Positions 16,288 through 25,475 of a DNA stretch of 64,000 bases are shown here, in pieces (within the stretch, counting starts at the first letter, position 1; each line of letters begins with the position of its first letter). This stretch comes from Pontibacter sp. HSC-36F09 (GTDB lineage Bacteria > Bacteroidota > Bacteroidia > Cytophagales > Hymenobacteraceae): contig NZ_JALKAA010000006.1 of NCBI RefSeq assembly GCF_024171605.1, forward strand, positions 124,001 through 188,000. The letters run 5' to 3'. Both the position numbers and the translations under genes were made by a program. The notes under the pieces were generated by a model that worked only from the letters and a program-made list of their open reading frames with translations, did no database searches and had not been told where the DNA came from.

Positions 16288-17805
16288 TTACAATTGAAGA
16301 GTTAGGTGCACAAAAAACTCTTCCGGCGTCTCCCGGATGATCAGTTCATGCCGCTCCGGGTACAGCAGGTCGAGTCGCTGTCGCACGTTGATCAGGCCTA
16401 TACCTGATGCGTCCTTCTCGGGGTCCTGCTCTGACCTGCGCTGCTTGCTGTTATACACATCAAAATACAGCTTATCCTGGTCGCTATGCAAACTTATTCT
16501 GATCCAGGATTTGTGCTGCAGGCTGATGCCGTGCTTAAAGGCATTCTCAATAAAAGGTATCAGCAGCATCGGGGCGATGTACTTGTCTCCTACCACGTCT
16601 TCTATTTTAGTCTCGATTGAGATGTTTGGCGAATCCGAAGTACGCAGCAGTTGCAGATCAATGTAATTGCGCATGTACTCGATCTCACGGGAAAGCAGTA
16701 TTTTCTGCTGGTGGTTTTCGTGCAGCATAAAGCGCATCATGTCGCCCAGCATCTGTATACCTTGCGCGGTGCGCTCGCTGTTCTCCTGCAGGGCCGTGCC
16801 GTAGAGGGTGTTCAGGGCATTGAAAAGAAAGTGCGGGTTGATCTGTGAGCGTAAATAATCCAGGTTGGCACTTGTGGTTCCCAGTTCTTTTTTGAGCACA
16901 TACACCTCTTCTTTGCCTGCCAACTGGCGTTTGTAGATCTGCCAGATAACAGGGCCGGCTACCAGGAATTGGAACAGGGAGTTCACAAAGCTGATTTCGA
17001 ACGCGGAGTCTTCACTTTGCACGAAAACCATCAGCAGCAGGGAAGCAGGTACATACGCCAATACCTGTATCAGCAGCACCCGGGCCTGGTAAGCCAGAAA
17101 TTTCCGTTTTGCCTTGCGGGCTGCTGGTATCAGGTAATGAAACGAAACAAAATACAGGACTATCGCATTTAGAGAAACTATCGCCCACAAGGCGGTCTCA
17201 TTATCGCCCGTGTTGAACACCATCATCAAAAACACGCTCACCATCCAGATGATGAAGACTGTCAGCGTTTCCCGGTTAATGAACCGGTACTTGGCCGAGA
17301 TAACCGTAGCATTGGACAGCAGGTATAGACCGCTGTATTTGATAAAGGTATAGATCCCCACTAGTAGCAACAGAAACAAGGTATGGCGGAAACTGTCCTG
17401 GAAAATCAGGTCATAGTCCTGCTCTCCCGGATAATACCAGTTTATCAGATAGCTTTTGGTATAGGTGTCGAGCACACCCGACACGAAGCTGTAGGTCAGG
17501 TATAGGCCCAGCAGCATCAAGGCATAAAGGGGCACACGTTCCTTCTGTATCAGCTTGGGGATGATTCGGAAATTGAGCAGCAGGAAACCCAGGTACAGTA
17601 AGGTATAGCGTATCAGCTGTGGCCAGAAATGATGCTTATAGAAACGATAGTCTATCCCGGCATCTTCGAAATCCCATCTGTAGGGATCGTGAGAAGTGGA
17701 AAGCGAGAAGATCGAAAAAACAAAAATGGCAGTAGCCACCCAGAACTCTATTTTAGCGGCCTGGAGCGGTTTTGCGATGTGGTTGTCTAGTGTCATATCA
17801 TGCAT
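16288..17805 (-). CDS. LytS-like sensor histidine kinase (His_kinase family)
   Basis: The membrane-bound sensor has about eight N-terminal helices, then the 5TM-type His kinase domain with the phospho-accepting His in QINPHFLFNALNTLYG and an ATPase domain (MLLIPFIENAFKHGIS, ASGIGLINVRQRL). The frame stays open to 17841, but the ATG at 17805 (505 aa) or 17796 is more plausible as a start. It pairs with the LytTR regulator downstream. The signal is unknown. Confidence 0.88.
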   Translation of the reverse strand: MHDMTLDNHIAKPLQAAKIEFWVATAIFVFSIFSLSTSHDPYRWDFEDAGIDYRFYKHHFWPQLIRYTLLYLGFLLLNFRIIPKLIQKERVPLYALMLLGLYLTYSFVSGVLDTYTKSYLINWYYPGEQDYDLIFQDSFRHTLFLLLLVGIYTFIKYSGLYLLSNATVISAKYRFINRETLTVFIIWMVSVFLMMVFNTGDNETALWAIVSLNAIVLYFVSFHYLIPAARKAKRKFLAYQARVLLIQVLAYVPASLLLMVFVQSEDSAFEISFVNSLFQFLVAGPVIWQIYKRQLAGKEEVYVLKKELGTTSANLDYLRSQINPHFLFNALNTLYGTALQENSERTAQGIQMLGDMMRFMLHENHQQKILLSREIEYMRNYIDLQLLRTSDSPNISIETKIEDVVGDKYIAPMLLIPFIENAFKHGISLQHKSWIRISLHSDQDKLYFDVYNSKQRRSEQDPEKDASGIGLINVRQRLDLLYPERHELIIRETPEEFFVHLTLQL

Positions 17806-17880
17806 AGAACAATGATAAATGAAAGGGTTGAGTATAAACAAAAAATGTGATGAATGCGGCTGATTTTGTGATGGATGGCG

Positions 17881-18129
17881 CTAAAACATGGTATCGAGTA
17901 TAAATTGCAGCAGCTGAGCCAGTTGCTTTACTACATCGATGTCTTCGAACAGGACATGCCCCTCGTCCGGTTGCTGCTGTGTGGCCAGCAGGCACGTCAG
18001 TGTATACTGTATCTTCTCGTTCGTCCACACCAGGCTGCACAAACCGAGCAGTATTATCCAGTTGATACCCTTCAGGGTCTGTGCCCCATTCAGATAGCTT
18101 TTGGAGATGTTCCGGATCGTTAATTCCAT
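17881..18129 (-). pseudogene. Remnant of an ABC transporter ATP-binding gene
   Basis: The frame begins like an ABC ATPase, MELTIRNISKSYLNGAQTLKGIN, and resumes with the expected QQPDEGHVLFEDIDVVKQ. Between them the Walker A loop (GLLGPNGAGKST in the family) is replaced by an unrelated stretch. At the DNA level the expected codons are partly visible (GGACGAACG, CTGGCC), so this looks like decay by substitutions and small indels. It stops after 82 codons and lacks the signature, Walker B and H-loop parts. It lies on the same strand immediately upstream of the LytS/LytTR pair, suggesting that an associated transporter was lost. Confidence 0.75.
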
Positions 18130-18340
18130 CTTTTCGTGTCTTCTTTTGTCCTGCTCACACCTGGCCAACTACTTACCCCGGCCTTAACAGGTATAAGATT
18201 AGGAAACTGAATACAGGACTTCAACTAAAAGTGATGAACCGCCAAAAAGATGTGATAAACCAGGCAGAACTGCTAATTTCTATTAAAACTGCAGCTATAC
18301 CGAACTCCCAAAATAGAAGAATCTACGAACTGGTTTATAC

Positions 18341-18376
18341 AAAAATACCGCTCAGGTACATGAGCGGTATTTTTGG
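18341..18376. terminator. Hairpin terminator
   Basis: AAAAATACCGCTC and GAGCGGTATTTTT pair perfectly around an 8-nt loop, with A and T tails on both sides, so it can work in either direction. The rest of 18130-18497 shows no gene that I can support. Confidence 0.75.
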
Positions 18377-18497
18377 CAGCAGTTAATCAGATGTATACCT
18401 TAAGATTTCCCCGGATCAGGGAAGATAGGGAAGGTGGCAGCTATAACTCCTCAAATACCACCTGGAAATTAAGCCTCACCAGAATTTCATCAGATTG

Positions 18498-19367
18498 TCA
18501 CCTGAGTATTGCCAGGTAGGTATAGAACATATCGAAGTATTCATCCCTGCTCAGTAAGTTATCGCGGTTTCGGTCCCACCTGTCAAAAATGCCCGTTGCG
18601 AATTCAATTTCGCTGACCAATTGGCTATTGTCCAGGTTCCACTTCTTAAATAACTCGAGCTTGCTTATACCTTTATGAAATTCATCATAATCTAACTCAC
18701 CATTGGTGTCTGCATCCCAGGTGGCCCAGCTCTGTTTTTCAAACCGGAAGTCTTTCACAAACTTCTCCCACTCCTCCTTTTTAATATTGTCATCTAAACT
18801 CATCATTATATAGAGGCCACTGCTAAGCTCTACCTCATTAAACTCAACGCCATTCGTAAAATCAACCGGGTACCAGCCCCAATCCAGATGGTGATAGAAA
18901 CTACCCTTCTCAAAGGCCTTGGCAAATTCTGTTTTGCTAATGTCTGGTGCCTCTACTGCGATCGTGATGGAATCCCTTGCTACATTATTTTGCCTGTCCT
19001 TTGTTTCTGAAACCAACTTGTAAGTTCCGGACGCTATGTCGCGCGGATAAAAAGAGGCATTGAATTCTGTAGCTTTCAAGACATCCGTAAACGGGAACAG
19101 TTCCATCACTTCGTGTCTTTGTCCATCGGTACTTACTAACCAGGTACTTACGTTTTTCAACGCATCGTTGTCTGAAAGTCTGACACGAATTGAAACCAGG
19201 TCAATGACCAGGTGATTGGAATTTGCTTCTGGAGAAAGAAGTTTGATTTTGGGTTTTTCTGTATCAGGTAAATTATTATTTGTGCTGGGGCTTGGATCAT
19301 CGTCGCTACCGCAGGACACGCATAGGAGCAGCAGTAATATGAAAGTGAGTTTATAAGTTTTCCCCAT
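18498..19367 (-). CDS. EF-hand lipoprotein with Ig-like domain
   Basis: I use the ATG at 19367 (289 aa), because the protein then starts MGKTYKLTFILLLLLCVSCGS, a lipoprotein signal with Cys at about 18. An Ig-like beta domain follows (PKIKLLSPEANSNHL...VARDSITIAVEA). The C-terminal half has two calcium-binding EF-hand loops: DADTNGELDYDEF and DRNRDNLLSRDEY. It is likely a periplasmic or surface calcium-binding protein of unknown role. The frame is open to 19424, but the upstream part lacks a signal peptide. Confidence 0.82.
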   Translation of the reverse strand: MGKTYKLTFILLLLLCVSCGSDDDPSPSTNNNLPDTEKPKIKLLSPEANSNHLVIDLVSIRVRLSDNDALKNVSTWLVSTDGQRHEVMELFPFTDVLKATEFNASFYPRDIASGTYKLVSETKDRQNNVARDSITIAVEAPDISKTEFAKAFEKGSFYHHLDWGWYPVDFTNGVEFNEVELSSGLYIMMSLDDNIKKEEWEKFVKDFRFEKQSWATWDADTNGELDYDEFHKGISKLELFKKWNLDNSQLVSEIEFATGIFDRWDRNRDNLLSRDEYFDMFYTYLAILR

Positions 19368-19795
19368 GGTATAGACATCTAACAGGATCAGGTAATGGAA
19401 TAGGACAGCGCAAGACCAGCCCACGAAACAGACTGTAGTGGTGTGTGGAGGAAAGCGGGGATGTCATCTTGACGAAAGTCAGAAGGGAGTTGTTCAGGTC
19501 AGGTATCCGATGCGGATATGAATTTTGAGAGACTCAAAATTAGGTTACGTTGCCACTCTGCTTAGACCTGTGTTTTCTTAAATGGTACTGCCCGTGGTAC
19601 TTTAGCCTGAGGTATACCTCGGCTTTTGATAGGCAGGTCTGCTGTATACCTGAATATATACGCAGTGGGCTTGTTTCCAGCAAATACCGAAAGGATGTGC
19701 GGGGTATTATTTCGTAGATGCGCTCATTATACCTTCAGAAAGAATTCAAACAGGGGTAAATACAGCGGTCGAGTCTCAGACAGTGCGAATCTGCC
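19368..19795. other. Intergenic stretch with a 9-bp hairpin, no gene seen
   Basis: No ORF here has recognisable content. It holds a perfect hairpin AATTTTGAG/CTCAAAATT with a 3-nt loop (19521-19541), the palindrome GAGGTATACCTC (19610-19621) and several more TATACCT words. Confidence 0.5.
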
Positions 19796-20425
19796 CTATA
19801 CCTGATCTACCCTCACCCACCGCATACCCGCTGCCTTTGCAGCTTGCACCCCGGGCACTCCATCTTCAAACACCAGGCAATGCTCGGGTGCTATACCTAG
19901 CTTTTCTGCTGCCAGCAAAAAGGGATCGGGAAATGGTTTGCCACGAGCTGTGTCGCCCGCGCATACCAGCACTTCTACCAGGTGATCGATCTGAAGCACC
20001 TCCAGCGTTTTCCGGATCGTATGCTTTGCTCCTCCTGATACAACACCAATCTTTACCTTCCCGGCATGGGCCACCAGATGGTCGACCACAAACTGCACCG
20101 GCTTTGTTTTAGAGATGAACTCTTGGTAAAACAACTCTGATTTGGCGCTTTCGAAAGCGATCGGATCGAAACTGCTCCCATACCGCTTGTTGATCTCCAC
20201 GACGACAGCAGGTATAGGCAGTCCGGCAAACTCATCTATTATCGCAGGGTCAATCACGACACCCGCTGCTGCAGCCACCTGAACATAGGTATCTTTGTGC
20301 GCCTGCATGTTGTCAGCCAGCGTGCCGTCGCAATCATACAGAAAGGCCTGGTAGTCTCCTGCTGTTAGCTTAAGTAGTTCCTCATAGTGGCGCTTGTTCT
20401 GTATCGCCAAGTGATCTTCTGTCAT
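19796..20425 (-). CDS. HAD-superfamily hydrolase (beta-phosphoglucomutase/phosphatase-like)
   Basis: The 209-aa protein carries the HAD motifs: DCDGTLAD with nucleophile Asp-31 and acid/base Asp-33, the motif II region VVSGGAKHTIRK, the motif III Lys in ARGKPFPDP and the motif IV segment CLVFEDGVPGVQAAKAAG. The alpha-helical cap between motifs I and II makes it subfamily IA, covering sugar phosphatases and phosphomutases. The substrate cannot be read from the sequence. It is transcribed alone, 37 nt before the end of the lipid operon on the same strand. Confidence 0.88.
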   Translation of the reverse strand: MTEDHLAIQNKRHYEELLKLTAGDYQAFLYDCDGTLADNMQAHKDTYVQVAAAAGVVIDPAIIDEFAGLPIPAVVVEINKRYGSSFDPIAFESAKSELFYQEFISKTKPVQFVVDHLVAHAGKVKIGVVSGGAKHTIRKTLEVLQIDHLVEVLVCAGDTARGKPFPDPFLLAAEKLGIAPEHCLVFEDGVPGVQAAKAAGMRWVRVDQV

Positions 20426-20462
20426 GTTGTGGAGATTAAGTTTTGCCTGGGTACAGGCACTG

Positions 20463-21413
20463 TTAACGTATGGCGGCTACGAACTGCCCGATGGCTCTGC
20501 TCACCATTACTTGCCTGGCCACCAGCCAGTTGAACAAGAGTATGCCGCAAGCAGCACAGATTATACCTGCCAGCACATCGAGCACATAGTGATGCGAGGT
20601 ATAGACCGCCGCAAACCAGATACCGACCGTGATGATGGTGAAAAGCACTTTCGCCACTAGCCCCAACCTGTTCTTCAGGGCATAGTAAAGCACAATAAGC
20701 GGGTAGGCGGAGTGCAGCGAAGGCATGGCCGCAAACACATTGGAGCCCTTGGCATAGAGGGAATGAAAGACCGTAATGCCGAAAAACTCATCGAAGCGCA
20801 CCAAGCCTGCCGTGTTGCCGGGAGTTGTCGCAATGAACTCGAAGCCATGCAGCTGCACGTACCAGGGCGGCGCAGCCGGGTATATGTAGTAGACCACAAA
20901 GCCGAGCAGGTTGACGAGCAGAAACGTGAGCGAGAAGTACACGAACTGCTGCCGGTTCCAGAAGAACAGAAAGCCGGCAAAGGCCAGCGGTACCGGTACC
21001 CAACTGAGGTAAAAGATTCCGCTCAGCACATCCAGGAAGGTATAGCTGTGCAGCTTCCAGTATTCATTGGGAGTAAGTATAGCGCCACCATCGCGTATTC
21101 CGAACACGGCTTTCTCGGCATTGTAGAGGTCCTCGATGTGCACGGCGTTGAACCAGTAGTTCGGGAAGGCTTTCATGTAATCGTACAGTACCCAGAACAC
21201 AACGAAGACCGAGAATCCGGTGATAAACTTGCGGGTGATGGGCGTGGCAAAATAGAGGGCATTCGCCAGTCCGATCAAAAACAGCTGATCGGTTTTAAAG
21301 CCCACCAACAGGTAGGACAGCAACAGGTAGCCAACCGATAAGGCGGCCAGCACCAGTGCTTCCCGTCGCGATACGCCTTTCTTCTCCCCTACCGCCGCAG
21401 TTGTTGTACGCAT
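20463..21413 (-). CDS. AUR1-like PAP2 protein, candidate inositol-phosphoceramide synthase
   Basis: This polytopic protein of 316 aa (ATG at 21413, one base after the preceding small ORF) has two PAP2 catalytic motifs: AAMPSLHSAYPLIV and SHHYVLDVLAGI. They resemble the C3/C4 region of fungal Aur1 inositol-phosphorylceramide synthase rather than a plain soluble phosphatase. About six helices are visible. In this operon, with genes for phosphatidylinositol and ceramide precursors, the likely reaction is transfer of phosphoinositol from PI to ceramide. That role is inferred from context; a lipid phosphatase is the alternative. Confidence 0.75.
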   Translation of the reverse strand: MRTTTAAVGEKKGVSRREALVLAALSVGYLLLSYLLVGFKTDQLFLIGLANALYFATPITRKFITGFSVFVVFWVLYDYMKAFPNYWFNAVHIEDLYNAEKAVFGIRDGGAILTPNEYWKLHSYTFLDVLSGIFYLSWVPVPLAFAGFLFFWNRQQFVYFSLTFLLVNLLGFVVYYIYPAAPPWYVQLHGFEFIATTPGNTAGLVRFDEFFGITVFHSLYAKGSNVFAAMPSLHSAYPLIVLYYALKNRLGLVAKVLFTIITVGIWFAAVYTSHHYVLDVLAGIICAACGILLFNWLVARQVMVSRAIGQFVAAIR

Positions 21414-21414
21414 G

Positions 21415-21549
21415 TTATTCTTTGTCAAAATCAGATCCGAAATCTTTGTCCCGCAGCGCCGGGCCTACACGATAGCCTGTGGTAACGTCGAAAAAGAGGT
21501 GCGACTCCCGGAGAAACTCCCGCCGGTCTGACACAAAATTAATCTTCAT
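21415..21549 (-). CDS. 44-aa small protein within the lipid operon
   Basis: This short ORF starts at ATG 21549, 7 nt after the DUF4833 stop, and its TAA is separated by one base from the ATG of the PAP2 gene (TAACATG). This tight fit suggests translational coupling and argues that it is a real gene. The product starts MKINFVSDRREFLRESHLFF and ends in an acidic tail (DKDFGSDFDKE); it is soluble and highly charged, without membrane segment or Cys. I do not recognise a family. It could also be the remnant of a longer gene. Confidence 0.55.
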   Translation of the reverse strand: MKINFVSDRREFLRESHLFFDVTTGYRVGPALRDKDFGSDFDKE

Positions 21550-21556
21550 CTGTAAA

Positions 21557-22117
21557 CTAAGGCTTAAAGCGACCTGTCACCGCCTTGCCAGTGGCAGCGT
21601 CATAGCCGCTCAATTCTACATACAGCACATTAGGCACCCAAAACGTACCGCCTTCAATGCGTACAAACACCCGGTTCAGAATTGCCTCTTGCTTATTGAT
21701 CGTGGTATAAACGTGGTATTTGCCATCCTTGGCCTTGCGCAGGTATAGCGGCAACTTCCCGTAACTCACGAACTTGAGCTCGTAATTGTCCTTGCCCAGC
21801 TTTTTGGTGTTCAGGCCATAGGCGAATTTGCGCTGAATGTAGTTCAGTTCCTTGCGCTCTCCCCCATCCGCATACCGGATCCAGTAGATGCGTATGGGCT
21901 CTGCCTCATTCAGCAAGCCCTTTGCATTCCGGTTCAGTTCGTACACCACCGTGTTGGCATTGGGGTCGCGCTGCACGTAGAATTTCAGGTCCTTAATGCC
22001 TTTCGGCACCGGTAGGGAATCAGCTTTTGCTTCGGCTATACCTGCCGGACTGTTGGCACTGGTGCTGCTTATACCTGTGTATAACAGCAGGAGTGCCAGG
22101 TAAAATATTTTTCTCAC
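21557..22117 (-). CDS. DUF4833 family exported protein
   Basis: The 186-aa protein has an N-terminal signal peptide (MRKIFYLALLLLYTGISSTSA), followed by one beta-rich domain: FYVQRDPNANTVVYELNRN, IRIYWIRYADGGERKELNYIQ and an RVFVRIEGG.FWVPNVLYVEL strand pair. This is the DUF4833 family found in Bacteroidota, often next to phospholipid synthesis genes. Its function is unknown; the location suggests a periplasmic partner in inositol-lipid handling. It starts 17 nt after the CDP-alcohol transferase stop. Confidence 0.8.
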   Translation of the reverse strand: MRKIFYLALLLLYTGISSTSANSPAGIAEAKADSLPVPKGIKDLKFYVQRDPNANTVVYELNRNAKGLLNEAEPIRIYWIRYADGGERKELNYIQRKFAYGLNTKKLGKDNYELKFVSYGKLPLYLRKAKDGKYHVYTTINKQEAILNRVFVRIEGGTFWVPNVLYVELSGYDAATGKAVTGRFKP

Positions 22118-22133
22118 GTTATAAATCTTCTGC

Positions 22134-22853
22134 TTAGCGTGCTGCCATCTCTTTCTGCTCCATGGCTCTTTTCGAATCCATCAGTCGGTTGTAGGCCGTG
22201 ATGTTCGTCATGACAGCCATCACAGTGATTGGCAAAGTAAATACTGACATGGTCTCAAAAATATGGAATGGCACGCCCGGCACGTATACCTTGTAGTCGG
22301 CTCCCACAAAATAGTAGGTTACCCCACAGGCAATGGCCGACACGCCGATCAGCACGATCCGCTCCGGACGCTGCATCAGGCCTCCCTTGCATTCCACGCC
22401 CAGCCCTTCGGCGCGCGCGCGGGTATAGCTCACCATCATCGAGCCGATCAGGGCCACAAACGCGAAAAGCGAGCTGAGCAGGTAGTGGTGCGAGATCAGG
22501 TAGTAGCAAATGCCCATGAACATGATCATCTCGCTGTAGCGGTCGAGCACCGAGTCGTACATGGCCCCGAACGTGGACTTCATGTTGCCCAGCCGCGCCA
22601 CCTGGCCGTCGAGCATGTCGAACACGCCGGCGAACAGCACCAGTGCCCCGGCCCAGCCCACGTACTCTAACTCGCCCCGGTTGCTGGTTTCCCCGCCCCA
22701 GATGAAGATGCCAGCTACGCCAATGTTGAGAATCAGGCCGGTGGTGGTGACGGCGTTGGGCGTAAAGCCGAGTTTGATCAGTAGCCTCACAAAGGGGTTG
22801 ATCACCGTGTAGATCCCCTGTTGCAGCGCGTCGCGTAATTTTTCCATGCTCAT
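22134..22853 (-). CDS. CDP-alcohol phosphatidyltransferase, candidate phosphatidylinositol-phosphate synthase
   Basis: The 239-aa integral membrane enzyme carries the complete family signature DGxxAR(x8)Gxx(x)DxxxD, seen as DGQVARLGNMKSTFGAMYD followed by SVLDR. It displaces CMP from a CDP-lipid with an alcohol. Because myo-inositol-phosphate synthase and a PgpA-like phosphatase are in the same operon, the alcohol is most likely inositol phosphate, giving PIP that the phosphatase converts to PI. This substrate is inferred from the neighbours. Five to six membrane helices are visible. Confidence 0.85.
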   Translation of the reverse strand: MSMEKLRDALQQGIYTVINPFVRLLIKLGFTPNAVTTTGLILNIGVAGIFIWGGETSNRGELEYVGWAGALVLFAGVFDMLDGQVARLGNMKSTFGAMYDSVLDRYSEMIMFMGICYYLISHHYLLSSLFAFVALIGSMMVSYTRARAEGLGVECKGGLMQRPERIVLIGVSAIACGVTYYFVGADYKVYVPGVPFHIFETMSVFTLPITVMAVMTNITAYNRLMDSKRAMEQKEMAAR

Positions 22854-22871
22854 GCGTTATCTGACAATTGC

Positions 22872-25475
22872 TTAAAAATCAAACTTAAACCTGCCCCTTA
22901 TACCTAATTCCGACACATTAGGATGATCCAGGTAGGTCAGGCGCTTCACCAGGTCCACCCGGAAGAAGTTGAAGATGTTGCCTATACCTACGCTCGCCTC
23001 CATATACGGCTTGTTTTCCAGGGTATACGTAATTGGTAATCCGTTTGCATCAGTCGGAAAGTGCAACAGGCCCGGATTTTCGTACGGCCTATTTTCATCC
23101 CGCACTTTGCCATACAGCGCCTTGAAGGTCACGAATTCCCGCAACTTTGTTTTCTTGATCAGCGGCAGCTTGTTGAAGATGAAACCGTTGAAGCTGTGGT
23201 CGATGTGCACGCTCGCATACTGGTCGCTCACAAACTCGAGGAAATTCATCAGGTTGTAGGACTGCAGCTGGTACGAGTAGCTCTGGTTGGCACGGTGGAT
23301 CGTGAGCAACGGGAACGGCACCTGCCCGAAGGTATAGCCACCTTCCGTCACCACGTCCGAGTAGCCCAGTTGGGAGAGGTAGAAGCGCTTGTTCACGTTC
23401 AGGGCCACCTTCTGGTATTCGAACTGCCCGCCAAACGTGCCCTTTATACCGGCCGCTGCGCGCAGCGTGAACACCGGATGCCGGCTGGCAACAGGCGTGC
23501 GGTAGATCTTGCCCTGCAAAAACTGCTCGTTCGGTGCCCAGCGCAGCTCCAGCAAGGCCTCCGTGGTGGTCAGCTGCTGAAGTGGCACTGTCTCGTTTTC
23601 GCCGGTTGCATCGCCAACCTGCAGGTATTGAAGCGAGCCGGCCGGTGCCTGCTTCCAGTTCCGGAAGCCGATGCGGTAGGACATGTGATTTTCAAATTCC
23701 CGCAGGTAATCGATGTTGTAGGTTTCGTTGTAGAGCCACTTATCGTTATCGCCACGCTTAAACGAAAGTAGGAAATTGTCCTCCTGCACAAACTGCAGTT
23801 CCTGCCCCGGTATGCTGGTGTCCTTCTGGTAACTCACCCGGATCGCCCGCACCGGAAACTCCCAGATGGAGCGGTCGGTGAGCGAGTAGGTGCCGCCCAG
23901 GTAATACTTCCATTTCTCGTCCTTGAAACCATAGGCCGTGTAGGTCTCCAGCATCACTTTCTTGCTGAAGTTGTTGGTCGTACGCCCGCCAAAGCGCAGC
24001 CGGAAGCCTTCAACTGGGTTAAAGCTGTAGAAGGTGTTGATCGGGCCGATCTCAATGTTGGCGCCCGCCCGCTTATACCCGGCGATCAGGGCAGTACCCC
24101 AGTCCATGGTGCGTCGGAAGGATTTCATGTTCACCAGGCTATCGATGTTGGTGTAGGTGTTCAGCTCCACGGCCGAGAGCGAGTCGTGCCGGCTGGCCTG
24201 CCAGAAGTCCTCGCCCTGCCCGGCCGTTTCCTGCGCCCGAACCACGGCATCGCCCTCGTAGCGTGATGCAGGCTGCGCTTCATTTATCTTGTAGTCTTTG
24301 AAGGAAACCACCCGCTCTCCATAAAAGCCCATGTCGCTGTTCTGTGTGAGGCCGAAGTCTGCTTTGAGCCCGCTACGGCTCAGGTGGTAGCGACCATCCG
24401 GGTTCTGCTCGAAGTCCAGTTTGATCTTCAGGTCACGCACCCAGTTGATGCTCACGCCCTTGCTCACTTCCATGTCCACATTTTGCACGGCATAGGTGCC
24501 GTCGAGCGTCACATACAGACTGCCGGTAAACATAAAGGCCGATGGGTTACGCGGCTCAAACTGGAGCCTGGCCAGCTGTTGTCCTCCATCGACCGTCACT
24601 GTGTCCTTGAGGTAGAACTTGTAGAAGGTAGGCGCCATGTCGGCGATCGGGCTCAGGAACTGGTTGGTGAGGATGGTGATGTTGTTCTCGTAGATATCCA
24701 CGTCCTGATACATGTGCTGCATGTAGGCCATAATGCCCTGGTTGTCGACAAACTCGCCAAAGTCCACTTTCTTCTCGGCCTTTACCACGGTCTTGCGCGC
24801 CTGCGGCGACTTGCGGAAATACTGTTCCTTCAGCTCCTCCTGTATAAAGAAAGGCAGCACCGCCCTGCCCGAGAGCACGGTGGTGTCGATGTTGCTGGTG
24901 ATGAAGTCGTACTTGCGCAGCAGGAGGTTTCGCTTCAGTTTATCCGGCGTGTTCACCAGCGACATTTGCGTTTTTTCGTACTGCTCATACTGCACGTAGT
25001 CGTAGTTTTCCGGTCTGTTCTTCGGCTTGTTGGCCACTATCTCGCGGATAAGGTCTACGGCAGGGTTGTTCTTGTTGCTGTAATGCACCTTACGCTTTTT
25101 GCCCACCACCACTACTTCATTCAGCACTTTGGCATCGGTTTGCAGCTTCACGTTCAGCGTCTGCTCCTGCCCCGGCGTCACGGCCAGGGTAGTTGTCTGG
25201 TAACCCAGGTATGAGAACTGTATCTTGTTTACGATCTGGTTTGTCCGGATCTGGAAATTGCCCTCGTAGTCGGTGCTGGTACCTGTGCTGGTGCCCGGTA
25301 TGAAAACAGAAACGCCGATAAGCGCCTCGTTTGTGGCAGCGTCTCTTACAGTGCCTTTAATCGTTGTGAGGCCCTGGGCCATCACAGGTTGGGTGTATAC
25401 GCCTGCTACAGCGAGCAACAGGAAGCATAACAGCCGGTATAGGTATACGGTATACCTATTCCTATTTGAAAACAT
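22872..25475 (-). CDS. DUF5686 outer-membrane protein with carboxypeptidase-like regulatory domain
   Basis: I use the ATG at 25475 (867 aa): it gives a signal peptide (YRLLCFLLLAVAGVYTQPVMAQ) and overlaps the end of gtrA by 14 nt. The frame stays open to 25580 without a signal. Residues 35-115 form a carboxypeptidase-D-like beta domain (GTVRDAATNEALIGVSVFIPG). The remainder is the DUF5686 region ending in beta-barrel-like strands and a C-terminal RFKFDF, as in outer-membrane proteins. Its role in this operon is unknown; surface transport or presentation of lipid products is only a guess. Confidence 0.85.
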   Translation of the reverse strand: MFSNRNRYTVYLYRLLCFLLLAVAGVYTQPVMAQGLTTIKGTVRDAATNEALIGVSVFIPGTSTGTSTDYEGNFQIRTNQIVNKIQFSYLGYQTTTLAVTPGQEQTLNVKLQTDAKVLNEVVVVGKKRKVHYSNKNNPAVDLIREIVANKPKNRPENYDYVQYEQYEKTQMSLVNTPDKLKRNLLLRKYDFITSNIDTTVLSGRAVLPFFIQEELKEQYFRKSPQARKTVVKAEKKVDFGEFVDNQGIMAYMQHMYQDVDIYENNITILTNQFLSPIADMAPTFYKFYLKDTVTVDGGQQLARLQFEPRNPSAFMFTGSLYVTLDGTYAVQNVDMEVSKGVSINWVRDLKIKLDFEQNPDGRYHLSRSGLKADFGLTQNSDMGFYGERVVSFKDYKINEAQPASRYEGDAVVRAQETAGQGEDFWQASRHDSLSAVELNTYTNIDSLVNMKSFRRTMDWGTALIAGYKRAGANIEIGPINTFYSFNPVEGFRLRFGGRTTNNFSKKVMLETYTAYGFKDEKWKYYLGGTYSLTDRSIWEFPVRAIRVSYQKDTSIPGQELQFVQEDNFLLSFKRGDNDKWLYNETYNIDYLREFENHMSYRIGFRNWKQAPAGSLQYLQVGDATGENETVPLQQLTTTEALLELRWAPNEQFLQGKIYRTPVASRHPVFTLRAAAGIKGTFGGQFEYQKVALNVNKRFYLSQLGYSDVVTEGGYTFGQVPFPLLTIHRANQSYSYQLQSYNLMNFLEFVSDQYASVHIDHSFNGFIFNKLPLIKKTKLREFVTFKALYGKVRDENRPYENPGLLHFPTDANGLPITYTLENKPYMEASVGIGNIFNFFRVDLVKRLTYLDHPNVSELGIRGRFKFDF

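Noticed and set aside
18081..18386. Forward ORF across the ABC remnant and the terminator
   Set aside because: It runs through a strong hairpin terminator and through antisense of a recognisable pseudogene.
23061..25214. Long forward ORFs antisense to the DUF5686 gene
   Set aside because: They are shadows of a high-GC coding frame on the other strand; composition is rich in His, Val and Gln without protein motifs.
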